DNA of 64,000 bases from positions 248,001 through 312,000 of the forward strand of contig JBBPBK010000072.1 in assembly GCA_039720395.1 (NCBI GenBank), in the 5' to 3' direction. The position numbers were made by a program, and so were the translations under genes. This stretch comes from Liquidambar formosana (Eukaryota; Streptophyta; Magnoliopsida; Saxifragales; Altingiaceae). The notes below the pieces were generated by a model. The model was not told where the DNA came from, searched no databases, and worked only from the letters and a program-made list of their open reading frames with translations. Each line of letters starts with the position of its first letter. Positions within the stretch are counted from its first letter, which is position 1. Of this stretch, positions 1-12,085 are shown in pieces.

Positions 1-330
1 AATGACTTGTTCTTGATGCTATTTCATGCACACAACTTGAATTGCAAGTGAAACTTTGATGAAGAATGTGTTTGTGAGTGTTTGGAGAAGATGGAGTGAG
101 TTTCTAGAGAGAGAAACTCTCTATTTTCGAATTGGGTGTGTGTGTGCATCAAATGGGGGTCAAGGGTTTAAAAACCCAGAATTTTGAGGGCACCAGCCTC
201 GGGTAACCGCCCGGCATGGGGCGGCAAGCCGCCTGGGCTTGGGCGGCAAGCCACCAGCAGCCAGGTGGCAAGCCCCCTTGCTCGCTCCGTTGCGCTCGTT
301 TGGCCTTTGCTCGCTTATTCGCGCTTTTGA
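1..330 (-). promoter_or_regulatory. Upstream region and leader of an antisense gene in a plus-strand Tat element
   Basis: Read on the minus strand, this stretch resembles 21570-21760, the region in front of the intron-bearing PMD gene of Tat1. Both have a GC-rich inverted repeat (here about 186-290), a TTTTTAAA box (about 167-176), then a leader with CTCTCTCTAGAAA. By position it is the promoter and start of an antisense gene whose coding part lies left of the window. The plus-strand element that owns it ends in the LTR at 1817-4922. The resemblance is seen directly; promoter activity is inferred. Confidence 0.5.
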
Positions 331-1272
331 ACCTTCTTTGAGATGAAATCTCAAGCTTATTTTGAGTTGAAAAATGAGTGAATATCTTGACATTGTTTGA
401 CATGAAATGATTTGAAAGAGATTGCATTGGTAGCCCTTGTGCGGGCATGGCATGCTAGTAGGGTTGAACAACCCTCTCTATGCATATGACTTTTGATCAT
501 TAGGGATGGATTCCCTCCTATGTCACTATGATTTGTTGTCATTTGGGATAAAGATACCTTCCCTATATGCATGTGAATGATTGCTTTCATGAGGAGAATG
601 TGTCTCCTATATGAGTTGATGTTTGAGTTGAGGCATGAATAGCCTCCATGTGAGATGATTCGGTGAACTTGTTGTGTGTTGGTAAGTAGAAGCTTACCTT
701 TGCCTTGATGATTTAGTGAGAGAAAGATGAAATCTTTCTCATGTTACATGCTTACCTTGATGACCTGAAAAATGCAATCTTTCCTATGATTTGTGTTTAC
801 CTTGATGGTTTGAATACGAGAAGGATGTATCTTTCTCATGTTTTGAGATAGCCTTGATGGCTTCTTGTGGTATGTGTTTACCTTGATTGATTTGAGCAAG
901 AGGAGGACGTGATCTTTCTCGTGTTATGTGATTACCTTGATATTTGAATGATTACCTTGATGGTTTGGATATGAGAAGGATGTATCTTTCTCATGTTGGC
1001 TTCCCATGGTATGTGTTTACCCTGATTGAAGGTTGTGACCTTCCTCGTGCTATTGAGTGATAACCTTGACGGTTTGAATATGAGAAGGATGTATCTTTCT
1101 CATATTTTGAGATGGCCTTGATGGCATAATGCTACCCCGTATTATTCACCAGTTGTCACTGGTGCAGTATGTTATGTGATTACCTTGACATTTGAATGGC
1201 AACCTTGATGGTTTGAATATGAGAAGGATGTATCTTTCTCACGTTTTGTGATAGCCTTGATGGCATAGTGCT
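331..1272 (+). repeat. Hairpin-rich degenerate repeats in the 3' region of a Tat element
   Basis: There is no coding sequence. The stretch is a string of short inverted repeats 30-60 bases apart. Examples are TTGAGAT/ATCTCAA with loop GAA near 338-355, GAGGGTT/AACCCTC near 462, GAGAAAGAT/ATCTTTCTC with loop GAA near 720, and several GAGAAGGAT/ATCTTTCTC units. Spacers repeat the phrase ACCTTGATGGTTTGA. It lies between the antisense gene start and the 80-bp tandem array, where Tat/Ogre elements are known to carry variable tandem repeats. Confidence 0.6.
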
Positions 1273-1640
1273 ACCTCATATTATTCACCAGTTGTCACTG
1301 GTGTAGTATGGGAAGACCTTTCATCGAACGAAGTTCGATGTAAGCTATGGATATCTCATATTATTCACCAGTTGTCACTGGTGTAGTATGGGAAGACCTT
1401 TCATCGAACGAAGTTCGATGTAAGCTATGGATACCTCATATTATTCACCAGTTGTCACTGGTGTAGTATGGGAAGACCTTTCATCGAACGAAGTTCGATG
1501 TAAGCTGTGGATACCTCATGTTATTCACCAGTTGTCACTGGTGTAGTATGGGAAGACCTTTCATCAAACGAAGTTCGATGTAAGCTATGGATACCTCGTA
1601 TTATTCACCAGTTGTCACTGGTACAGTATGAGAAGAGTTC
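1273..1640 (+). repeat. 80-bp tandem repeat, about 4.5 copies
   Basis: The phrase TTATTCACCAGTTGTCACTG recurs at 1281, 1361, 1441, 1521 and 1601, an exact 80-bp period. Copies differ at few positions. Each full unit holds two perfect hairpins: CACCAGT/ACTGGTG with loop TGTC, and CATCGAAC/GTTCGATG with loop GAA (for example 1322-1340). A more diverged copy of the first hairpin is near 1142. This fits the tandem repeats known from the untranslated 3' region of Tat/Ogre elements. Confidence 0.85.
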
Positions 1641-1816
1641 TGTAGAACTTATGAGGAGTACCTTTGTGCTTGTGTATGATGAATTCGAAGAATTCAGTGA
1701 TATGATCACCCTCTTTTCCCCAGTGGGTCTTGACAAAGTCAATTCCCTAGGCAAAAATGGGTTGTTCTTTTGGTCATTGGCTTGCAAGTGAAACTTGCTC
1801 ACCAATGAGGGGCTTC
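1641..1816 (+). other. End of Tat internal region with polypurine tract
   Basis: The stretch carries two more hairpins (AAGTTCT-type near 1635-1652 and GAATTC/GAATTC with loop GAA near 1681). It ends in ATGAGGGGCTTC directly before the LTR start. The same phrase, inverted, abuts the Tat1 3' LTR at 20385-20400, so it is the polypurine tract that primes plus-strand DNA. Confidence 0.6.
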
Positions 1817-4800
1817 TGTCACACCCCCATTTTTGCCACCTTAGCTAGGGTTTGTCATTGCATGTGTCTTTTTGTTTCCTTTTTGAGTCTAGTCTTTTGC
1901 ATTGAGTTTCTAGGGTCCTAAGGATGGTGTCTATGAATTTTGGTTCGATTTGGAGTTGATCTCGAGGGTTAATAAGAACTTTTGTGACTTGAGGGGCATA
2001 ATCGTCTTTTTGATCACAAACTTTCCATTTGACCTTGAAATGATCTCCAAGTTGCCAATTGGAGTTCATATGGTTGTATTTGAGGTATTTGTGGGATCAA
2101 TTCGATGAATTGAAGGTTCGGGATTAGAATGGCTCAGCGAGGCTCAGGTTGGCTAAGAGACCTACTTCGGGTTAGCTCGAATTGGTTCATGATTTTCACT
2201 CTATGACTACTCATTTGACCTTGATTGGTCTTAATTTCATCCCCAAATGTGTTTAGGGAGGTTGAATTTCGAATTGGAAAGCATTCGGTGCAACCCTATG
2301 TGCATACCTAAGCTAAGCGATGGTGAGGCATAGCGGTTAACCACCTTTGTAGGACCCAACCATGCGGCTATGGCTAGGGTTTCTTGCCCTCAAGTGACTC
2401 AAATTACATTCCCCTTCGAAACACGGTCGTTTTGGCTTTCGTTTCGTCAAAATCGGAGTTGATTTGGGCCCTGAAACACATTTGGAAGTCGAAAGGGTTC
2501 AAAAATGGGCTGAAGCTGACATGGCCTCGGGTGACCACCCAGGCCTGGGCGGCTAGCCGCCTGGGCCCAGGCTGCTAGCCGCCCAGCCCCAGGTGGTCAC
2601 CCGAGCCACTTTCCTATTTTGAGCCTTGACGCGGCTCCCACCCTATTTTCTCGGATTTGCTCGCCTTTGGCCGCCATTTAACCCTAATTTCAGCCCTTTT
2701 TGACCTACTTGAGCCCCAAGGTAACCTCTAAGAGCCCTTGGATCAATCCCTAGGGTTTTAATCCCAACCATTGAGGGTTTCCCCTCAATCCCTATAAATA
2801 CCCCCTTATACTTCAGCGATAGGGGGGCCAATTTCAAAACTAGGGAGGCACTTTGGAGGCATGTGTGAGACTTGGAGGCTATGGCAGCCATCCTTAGGGT
2901 AGTTTAACCTAAACTTTGAGTGAGAGAGTGTGAGAGAAAGCTTGAAGGAGGACTGGAGCATTGCTTGAAGGCTTGAAGGAAGGAATTCCCAGCAGTACAC
3001 AAGAGAAGGAGGACTCCCTACAGCAGCAAAAGGATACTTCACCATAGGTATACCTCCCTTCCTCCTCTTCTCTCTTTTAAAGTTAGGGTTTTTGCATAGA
3101 ATAGGATGATTGCATATCAAAGCTTGTGTTTTTATCATGTCTTGTTGCTTCCATTGGTATGTATGCATGTTTAGGATCATATTCATGGGCTGTTTAGTAT
3201 GCTAGGATGTCATTCCATGTGATTTACTGCATGTTTGGGACTTTAGGGTTTCTTAGGTGCTTAAAATGGTTTTCTGCATAAAATAACTCCTTTGCATATT
3301 AAAGCTTGTGTTTTTATTGTGTTTTGCTATTTCTATTAGTATGTATGCATGTTTAGGATCATGTTTGTGGGCTGTTTAGTATGCTAGGATGCTTTTCCAT
3401 GTGATTTACTGCATGTTTAGGATTCTAGGGTTTCCTTAGTGCTGAAATTGAGTTTATGTTTAGAATAGCTATATTTCATGTGCAAGCTTGTATTTTTCTC
3501 ATGTGTGGATGCTTCTATTGATTAATATGCATGATTAGCATGATGTCTATGATGGGCTTTGCATGATTTAAAGTTATTCAATGTGTTTTTTAGCACAATT
3601 GTGATTCTAGGGTTTTTATCATCCTTGTGTGAGTTTAGTTGCATATAGCATGATAGCTTAGGGTTTTTCCTTGTGTTTTCTTCATAGTTGACATATATGC
3701 GCTGCATATTTGATAACTATGATATTTCTAGCATTCATATAGGTGATTTTAGGGTTTTTTGCATGTCATTGCATGTAGGGTTGAATTAGGGTTTTAGTTA
3801 GCTTATGATTCATGTTGTTGCATGACTTGTGGTTGATTTTAAGCCTTATTTTAATTCTGTCCAGATCTGTTATTTGTCCTTGATATGATATTTTGAGCAT
3901 GAGTTAGCCCATGTTTGGGCATGATAATGGCTTGATTTGGCATCTAGCTTGTTTGGTTGGTATTTTTGGTATGTTTTGCATGGAAATTGCAGGTGCTTTG
4001 ACAGGTACAACAGGCGCAACTACCCCACCAATGTGGGGTGGTTATTTTGGCTATTGCGAGATGAAATCTTGCAAATTACCCTATGTAATAGGGTGGTTAT
4101 TTTGACAGGTTGCTTTGCTTAAGGTAAGTAGGGTGTGAGGGTGCCCCAATTCACCCTTCTTTCCTTTTTCCTTGAAGCTTTCCTTTTCTCCCCCCTAGGG
4201 TTGTTTCCTAATAGAGGGGTATGGTAACTCCTATAGTTTCCTTTCGATAACAAATGCCTTTCGAATCAAGGTTTCCATTTTTATCAAAATTCCATATATT
4301 ACCAAAAATCTTTTGAGAATCATTTATTTTGGAAACTTACCATGTTTTACTTGAAAGGAAACTTAGGGTTTACCATAGGCCTTGATTAGGTTATAACCCT
4401 ATTCCCTTTCGAACTACGTGGACTTTGATCCATGTATTTCCATACATGGTACGTAGGCGCTCCTTGTGAGGTTCAAGTCCGCCCTAGGATACTAAGTATC
4501 CTAGGTTTTCTTCTCCCCCCTCTTTCTTTTTTCTGTTTTTCTTTGATTTACTTGATTATATGGATGAATGAATGAATGATATGCATGCTGTCTTGTGATG
4601 ATAATTGTTGATTTGTGTGTGATTAAGACTTTGATTTAGCCCAATTAAATTAAGAGACCGTTTAGGGCGATATGGGTGCCTATAGGCTTTGCCTAGAACC
4701 TTCCCATATCGTAACTTAGCCTCCGAATCCCCGATTTCTCTGGTTTCCAAAAGACTTTTTTGCCTTTCCATTTTTAAATATGGAGTCAATCTTTTGTTTT

Positions 4801-4922
4801 CCTAAAACAAAACTGTTTTTTAGGGTTTTCCTTATTTCCTTTAAAAAATAAGGTGGCGACTCCTTTTCCTTTTTCAAACCTAAAACCCCTCGTGGGCCTT
4901 AACCTTCTTTTTAGGGTTCACA
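1817..4922 (+). mobile_element. Tat/Ogre-type 3' LTR (LTR1), plus strand
   Basis: Starts TGTCACACCCCC and ends GGGTTCACA, the termini shared by all Tat LTRs here. It is about 3.1 kb. It holds a GC-rich palindrome at 2526-2605 with 14-bp perfect arms, a TATA box TATAAATA at 2793-2800, and a strong splice-donor-like AAGGTAAGT at 4121-4129. The polypurine tract just upstream shows it is a 3' LTR; the rest of its element lies left of the window. Its right end is joined to a primer-site remnant of another element (4923-4934), so it inserted there. No coding potential is seen. Confidence 0.85.
2526..2605. repeat. GC-rich palindrome of LTR1
   Basis: The outer arms CTCGGGTGACCACC and GGTGGTCACCCGAG pair perfectly. 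Inside is the self-complementary GGCGGCTAGCCGCC. It lies about 190 bp upstream of the TATA box. Equivalent palindromes occur at 7143-7222, 19621-19678, 21570-21654, 24911-24990, 27880-27980, 47212-47291 and about 51764-51848. Confidence 0.9.
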
Positions 4923-4934
4923 GAGTCGCCAAAC
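4923..4934 (-). other. Truncated primer-binding site of the element owning 4935-17644
   Basis: On the minus strand this reads GTTTGGCGACTC directly after the LTR end GGTTCACA. It is the start of the same primer site seen complete at 50060-50077. It is cut after TGGCGACTC by the end of LTR1. Confidence 0.75.
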
Positions 4935-7410
4935 TGTGAACCTCGAAAAACGGCCCACAAGGGTTTGGCAAAAAATATAGGGCATATGGGTTGAAAGACA
5001 ACAAACAAGGAAGGAGTCGCCACCTCATTTTTTATGGAAAAGAGGAAAACCACAAAAATGTTTTATTTTCAAAACCACATGACTCCATTAAAGGAAAAGC
5101 AAAGTCTTTGAAACTAGAATTGGATTCGGGGGCTAAGTTACGACGTGGGAAGGTTCTGGGCAAAAACCCATAGGCACCCACATCGCCCGAGTTGGTCTCT
5201 TAATTTGATTGGGCTAACTTAATATCTTTTTCACTCAAATATCAACATATATCATCACAAGGCAGCATGCATATCATATATTCCATCTAATCATCCATGC
5301 ATAATCACTCAAACAAAACAGAAAAAAGAAGAAAAGAAAAGAAAAGCCTAGGATACTTGGATCCTAGGACGGACTTGAGCCTCACGAAGAGCGCCTACGT
5401 ACCATGCAGCGAAATACATGGATCAAAGTCCACGTAGTTCGAAAAGAATAGGGTTACAACCTAATGCAAACCTATGGTGAAAACCCTAGGTTTCCTCATT
5501 TGAAAATATGTTGATTTAATCCAAAACAGAAAACTTCCATAATAGGAAAACCTTGATAAAAACCAGAATTTTATATTGAAGGAAACCTTTGATTATTACC
5601 ATAAGCTTGTATTAAAAAGTAACCCTAGGAGGGAGAAGAGAAAAGAAAGAAAAGAAAGGTGAATTGGGCACCTTCAAACCCTACTTACCTGAGCGCACAA
5701 GCTCCAAACATTAGCCATTTCAGACTATAGCAGCCCTATTTGCAATAGGACAAGCATTGTACCTGTTTGCACCCTTACAAGTGCACCAAATCATGCAAAG
5801 AAAGCAATATGCAAATCTGGACAGAACCTTGACAAGGCCTAAAATCATCCATCTATCATGCAAATAACAAGAATAACTAATAACTAAGGACTCTAACTCA
5901 ATCCTACATGCAATGACTCGACTAACATGCATAAAAAACCTATCAAAGACACACTAACAAGCATAAGAGACTCCAATAACATCAATAAACATGATAACTA
6001 AGCCAATTCTAACCAAAAAGACAATATTTCATGTAAAATATGCAAATAGGCCTCCCTACGGCGAGCTTTCTTAAGCAAAACTATCCTAGAATAATTTCAC
6101 GTAAAAAAGACATTATGGGGAGGTGCAACCAACATATCCTACGTAAAATATATACCCTAGAACACAACAGAAAAGATTTCATGCTTAAACACATCACAGA
6201 AGACTCTCATGCAAAACCTTACTCAACGAAAAGGATAATTATCCTTAGAAAAGGATAATGTATCCAAAAACCCTACAAAACATACTATATGTATGCAAAC
6301 CTAGCATGATTCAACTATATGCAGCATATATAGAATGACTATGATGAGCAACAACTCAAAAAGCTAAGCTAAGCATGCTGTATGAAACTTGTGCAATTTC
6401 AGGGTTATCGAAACCCTAATTTCACAACTATGCATTAAAACCTATGAAACGACTCTAAGACATGCTCAAATTATCATGAATATAATTCATATAGCATATA
6501 TTAACTAACAGGAACATCAACGCATGATAACTATCACAGCGACCTAAACATGTGAACTATGCATGATTTAAGAGGATAGAACGAATAAGGCTATCAAATC
6601 CTTGGTAAACCAGGGATTATCAAGCATATAAAGCTATGAACTATCCTAAAATCAATCATATATTATCCTAAAAACATTGAACTAACCTAACATGTGGAGC
6701 TATATCATGCACTAGAACTACTATAGAAGAAGAAGAAGAAAGAGAAGCAGGAGAAGCATGTTCAGCACTAAAGGGATAGGCTTACCTCTTGTAGACTCTT
6801 CCTTGTCTTCAAACTTCTTGTTTCCTTGCTTGCTTGGGGTTGAAGAGCCTCCTCTTGAAGTCCTTCTAGCTCTCCCAACTCGTAGCTCCCTCTCTCTCTA
6901 GGTGTAAAGTGCAAATTAACCTCCCCTATGTGCTGAATATCATGTCCTTTATATAGAGAACTGACCCCCTAAACCAATGGCTAGGATTAATTCATTAAAC
7001 AATGATCCTAGGGCTATTAGAGACTCTCTTGGTGCTCAAACAACTCAAACCTACACACTCCTAAGCTCAGACAAGTTGTTTTGGCGGAGGAAACCGTCAA
7101 AAGAGGGAAGATAGAGTCAGAAGTTGAGTTAAACGAGGATTCCTCGGGTGACCAACTAGGCCTGGACGGTTAGCCGTCTGGGCTTGGACTGCTGACCGTC
7201 CAGCCCCAGACGGTTACCCGAGGGGTTTCCTTGTTTCACTCCGGTTTTGACTCCTACTCGCTGTAGAAGTCCTAAAATGCTCAAATTAAGTCCGATTTTG
7301 ACGAAATAAAAGCCAAAACGACCGTGTTTCGAAGGGGAACACATTTTTAAGTATTTTGGGACAAAAATCCTCAACCATGGGTGCATGGTTAGGTTTTACA
7401 AAAGTGGTTA

Positions 7411-9068
7411 TGTTAGGATTATGCCCTAGAGCCAATCATGGAGATGATTGTTTAGGGATTAGGAACAATCATTTGATTTCATTTATGTATGTCACATTTA
7501 TTATTGATTTAATAAAAGGGCTTATTCTATTATGTTTATATGCATCATTTATATTTACATAATATGTCCATGGAGTTAGAGTTGAGAATATGGAATTACA
7601 AAGAGTTGTAATTTTGAGACTATAGATATATCTCTGTACTAAACTCCTAAAGCATTCCTAGTTGAAGGTTCACTATGATGGACAGTAATGAACCAGAGGA
7701 CTAGCACTTGTTAGGTTGACTCTATAGGAGGATAGCTAGTCTCAAGCTATTTGTGTGGAGACACTACAACCAACAAGTGGGTGCCTATTACGAGAATAGG
7801 TACACTGAATGTGACCAAAGATATGAGATAAACTGAATGGAGTTTCTCCTACCTGTCAATCAGTTTCTCATTGTTATAGTGGTACAAGTAATCCTTAGAC
7901 CTGAGACACCATAGTTGTCTTATGCATGTAGCTTTAGAAGTTTGATAACACTAAGTGCAAATCCTATTCATGGGTTTGCAAAGGTGTTCATTGGCCCTAC
8001 TGCTATGTGTATGAAGGCATGTGAGTGATCAACAAGGGATCCATCACTCTCAGGAAAAAGAGAGAGAATGTCTCATATAGCATTCATAATATAACTCATT
8101 AAATCCATGGCCATGGTAGGATGAATATGAAAAGAGTTTCATGAGTTCATCTATGAGTTGATATCTATGAATGAGTATAAAGTAATTGAACTAGGGACTT
8201 GACAGACTTCCATGTCCTATTAGTTCAATTGGAGACATTGTGTTGAAGGAAGGATGCAATTGTAACCTATAAACTATAACAGAAGGGTTCTTTGTAAATG
8301 ACTATTCACCTCATTAAGGACCACACCATGAGCCATATGCTAGGTGTTACTCATGGTTAGTAGAAGCCCTAATTGATATAAGTGAGTTATAATCAATTAG
8401 GGAATTGGAAGGAGTTCCAATTAGACCCTAAATGGAAAGAGTTCCATTGTGCACACCTCGTGCTATTCCTACTACTTAATGATGTGAACCCAATGGGTCA
8501 CACACTGATCATGCAAGAAGGGCTTTAAAGTCTATGAGAGAAAGGGTTTTAGTGAATAAAGAATAGTTCTTTATAGGCCTATTTGTATTTGATACAAATA
8601 ATAGGGGTTAATGTGCAATTAAGTGTAATTACACATAACCCTATTAGGGTTTCTTCCCCATGGCCAGCCCCCTTTAGTGGGCTGCCTATATAAGTCACAC
8701 TTATGTGTGACATGGCATAATAAGGCTTGCACAATAAACCCTAGCCGTCCAGCCCCTTGGAGGCTCTCTTCTCTCTCTCTCTCTTCTCCACTTCTAGCAA
8801 CAACAAGGAAGAAGAAAGAAAAGGCTTGAAGCTCTAGCTAGGTGTGGATACCGTTGGAGGCAGCACACTTGGGCTGCTCATTCACCGCTGTCCGGAATCA
8901 AAGCTTGGAGCAAAAAGGAGAAGACATTAAAACTGTAAGTGTTCTAACCCTCTTCGTAGTTAGGGTTTGATTTTGTGTTATGCATAGTTAGATTCATGGG
9001 ATTGGGAATCGTAGGAAAAATTTTTATATTCCGCACTTCTATTTTTCCCTCTTGTTCGATTCCCAGCA
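7411..9068 (+). repeat. Copia A 5' LTR
   Basis: Starts TGTTAGGATTATGCC and ends GATTCCCAGCA. The TATA box TATATAAG is at 8687-8694, with a hairpin GTCACAC/GTGTGAC (loop TTAT) immediately after it at 8694-8711. At least seven hairpins lie in 8369-8711. One is CCCTAATTGAT/ATCAATTAGGG around a 14-nt loop, and two are AATTGGAA/TTCCAATT (loop GGAG) and AATGGAA/TTCCATT (loop AGAG). A CTCTCTCTCTCTC run lies near 8770. Confidence 0.93.
8580..8640 (+). promoter_or_regulatory. Two covarying hairpins upstream of the Copia TATA box
   Basis: First hairpin: stem TATTTGTAT/ATACAAATA, loop TTG (8580-8600). Second: GGTT, ATGTG and AATTA pair with TAATT, CACAT and AACC around loop AGTG (8606-8640). In the Copia B LTR (31641-31700, minus) both keep the shape. 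In the first, an A-T pair is replaced by G-C. In the second, ATGTG/CACAT becomes TTGTG/CACAA and AATTA/TAATT becomes AATTT/AAATT. Confidence 0.8.
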
Positions 9069-9069
9069 G

Positions 9070-9088
9070 TGGTATCAGAGCCATGATT
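9070..9088 (+). other. Primer-binding site, initiator tRNA-Met type
   Basis: TGGTATCAGAGCCATGATT starts one base after the 5' LTR. TGGTATCAGAGC is the classic plant copia site complementary to the 3' end of initiator tRNA-Met. Confidence 0.95.
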
Positions 9089-12060
9089 ATGCATAATACA
9101 AAATACATATGGGCTGGTAATTATGGTATAGTTGAATGATTCAAAAATCTGGAAAATTTTTCTGCATAATTGGTTTTCCTCCATGGCTGAACCTAGGGTT
9201 TGGAACCCTAGGTCAATTCTCTTCTACTCCTCTTCTAATTGATGGTTAAGTGTAGCTACGGATGCAATAGGTTGCATAGGGTTTGAGTTTGGAGAAGAAG
9301 AATAAGGATTCTAAGGTTTTATAAAACTGTTATGAACAGTTTTCATGGTAGCCATGAAAAACTGTCATCTTGTTTTGCATGCCGAATTCAGAGTTCTTCT
9401 CCAAAATTTTCGAGCCATATATGGTTAGAAAGCTCTTCGAATAAGCTTTTCAACCCAACAAACGGTGCATCAATCCGAGTTCTGTAGTGAAAGTTATGAA
9501 TTTTTTACTACAGGCTGTCTGGAAAGACAGTTTTGCTCGGGAATGATGCAATAGCCACAACTTTGAGTTATTGATGGAGATCAAAGGCATGGAAATGGTT
9601 GCCACCACTTGGGTTATGTTCTAGACATGGTAGGGAAAGGTTCCCAAGCATTTAGATGCATCATAATTGGATTAAGATGCTAGAACAGAAGGAAGAAGGA
9701 GAAGAACACCATGGAGGCTGAATCTGGGTTTTAGAACCCTAAGGTTCTTGCAATTAATTCTAATTAAAGCTGCTGTATTTATGATGGCAAATCATTGTAG
9801 GATCATCATATATCATGTGTATATGATTTTCTTTAAGTTTCAAAAAGGTTTGGATGGAAAAAGATTCAAAAAGTTTGAAAAGTTTTCATGAACAGCATAG
9901 CAGAATTTTTCTGCAGAAAAGTCATCAATGGAGTTTTGATTAGAACTTGAGTTAGGGAACTCCAAATTGCATGAAACCAATTGCATTAGTTTCCTAAGAC
10001 ATGTAGGATACTGGGAAAATTCGTTTGGTAGCCTGACTTAATCATCTTGTTGGGTTTTAAATCAATTTCTGACCATGGACAGTATGCTGTCAAATTCTGG
10101 GCAGCCTACTGTTGTTTTAATTGTTTAGAACAATTGGTGATGATATGATCATCCAAACCTCTTCTATTGGCTTAGTATTTCATGTAGGGACATGATACAA
10201 AAGCTGGTTTCAATGGAGGAGTCGAATTGATAAGGATTTAGAAGCTATTGTGACCTTCAAGGTCTGCAACAATGGCTCCAGCAATGGGTTTTGGAAACCT
10301 TGATTGTTCTTGATGATGGCAGCCACTTCCACCACTTCTCACGTGTCCAGAGGCTTGTCCCACACCCCTAGGATGTTCTCCCATGACTGGCCATGGCCTC
10401 CCACAGTCGTTGGTGGCCATGGCAGCCTAGCCAAGCTCAGGCAGCCCCCTGGTAGTGACGGCTGCATAGAGTTAAGGATGAAACCCTAATTTTGAGTTAA
10501 TGATGAAACCCTAATTTCATTATGGCATTAATTAAAACCCTAATTGGAATATTAATTACCTTAATTAAGAGTTAATGATTGGTCATTAAATGACCAATCA
10601 TGGTTATTGATTGTTAGGGCATAATTAATACCATTAATGATGTATAGGGTTAGGGTTTTGGAAACCCTAATTAGTGTAATTAATTAAGGGTAATTAATAC
10701 CCTATTTGGCATTAATTAAACCCTAATCCCTTTTATTAAATACCATATGAACCTAGGGTTTTAATGATTGGACATTAAATGACCAATCATAAGGCATTTA
10801 ATGATTAGGGCTTGCATTTAGGGTTTAGGGTTATGCATTTAGGATTTAGGGTTTTAGGAAACCCTAATACACTAACTCATCATTTAAATGATTTTATTTA
10901 ATTCCCATGTTAATTATTTAATTAATATTGATTAATTTTATAATGTTTTAAATGGTTTAAAATACAATTGGGGATTAAATTAAAATCTGGAAATTCTTAA
11001 TTAAATGAAATTGTTTTGTTTAAATAAGGAAACCCTAATATTGGATATTAGAGTTATTTTAGGAAACTTTACATGTTTTCTATTAATTTGATTAATTGAA
11101 ACTAAATGTCTTAAATGTTAAGACTTTATTTAATTCTGGATATTTTTGTTTAAACCTAATAAGATTAGGATGCATTAATGAGATTAATGTAAATCATTCA
11201 AGAGAATTACCATAATGCCCATATGTTTTAATGCTTACAGTTTTTCTTTACATTATGCAATGAGATTGTATGTATGTGTTTGGATGATGATTATGGACTA
11301 TACCCCTTAAACCAATTGTGATTGGCCGTCTTATGAATGGGTTGTAATAATTTTTCAAGAGTTGTAATTTTATTATGGTGATGTAATTTATTATTTGGGG
11401 CTTGCATGCCACCTTCCCTCTCTCTTTATCATTCTCTTATGTACCCCACATTCCCCTTATGTATCCCTTTCTATATATTATGTAAATGTTATGTAATCGA
11501 GAGCGCACTAAGGAGCATGGTGGACCCAAAGGAGTATGATGGAGCCCAACAAGCCAATGGTGGAGACCAACAAGCCAATGGTGGAGACCATCAAGCCAAG
11601 GGAGCAGATTGAAGGACTTGAAAGCTTAGAGAAGTTTTTCAAGAAAGCATGCATGTTACGAATGGTTTATTTTACGATCACCTACACCCACCTTAGACCT
11701 TGGATTCAATCTATTGGCTTGGATTGAATCCTCTCAAAGTCCATAATCATCATAGTGGGAGCTTTAATTTATGAGATAATTGTATTAGCTCCAATACCAT
11801 AGTTTGGTATATGTTACCTATTCACTTAGGGACTAATATCAAAATATGGTACTTTATATATGTTGATATATAATAACATGCGATGTATGATTTATAATAG
11901 CATGAGATGTATGATTATAAATAGCATAATTTATATGTTTAAATTTTGATACATAGGATGCATGTTAATTTGATGAGACCCCTTAAAACCCCTCTCTTTT
12001 AATATTAAGTTAAAAATGAAGAAATCATAGGGAATGAATTCTTCATTGCCTTCCATCATT
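9089..12060 (+). other. Copia A leader and gag-position region, non-coding
   Basis: No gag protein can be read. AACCCTAAT-rich palindromes fill 10490-10900. ATGATTGGTCATT pairs with AATGACCAATCAT near 10574, a near copy lies at 10764, and AGGGTTT/AAACCCT hairpins occur several times. CTGTCT/AGACAG with loop GGAA lies near 9518. A short ORF at 11406-11612 has repeats of the residues QANGGD; Copia B has a longer version (36598-36924, minus). I do not recognise its product. Confidence 0.6.
11520..11605 (+). repeat. 21-bp tandem repeat, three copies
   Basis: CAACAAGCCAATGGTGGAGAC is repeated about three times, the last copy changed. It encodes the QANGGD repeats in the short ORF. Copia B keeps fewer copies (about 36735-36780). 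Confidence 0.75.
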
Positions 12061-12085
12061 ATAGGATCATCTAACGTCCCTTAAT

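Noticed and set aside
1273..1640. Evenly spaced repeats with hairpins as a CRISPR array
   Set aside because: The whole 80-bp unit is repeated, with no unique spacers, and the context is a plant retrotransposon.
6040..6258. 72-codon ORF, also at 46101-46319
   Set aside because: Both lie at the same place in related Tat LTRs (LTR2 and solo LTR C) and run against LTR transcription; simple shared LTR sequence.
10490..10900. AACCCTAA-rich stretch as interstitial telomere repeat
   Set aside because: The phrases are AACCCTAAT in scattered, inverted copies and not a tandem array of the 7-bp telomere unit.
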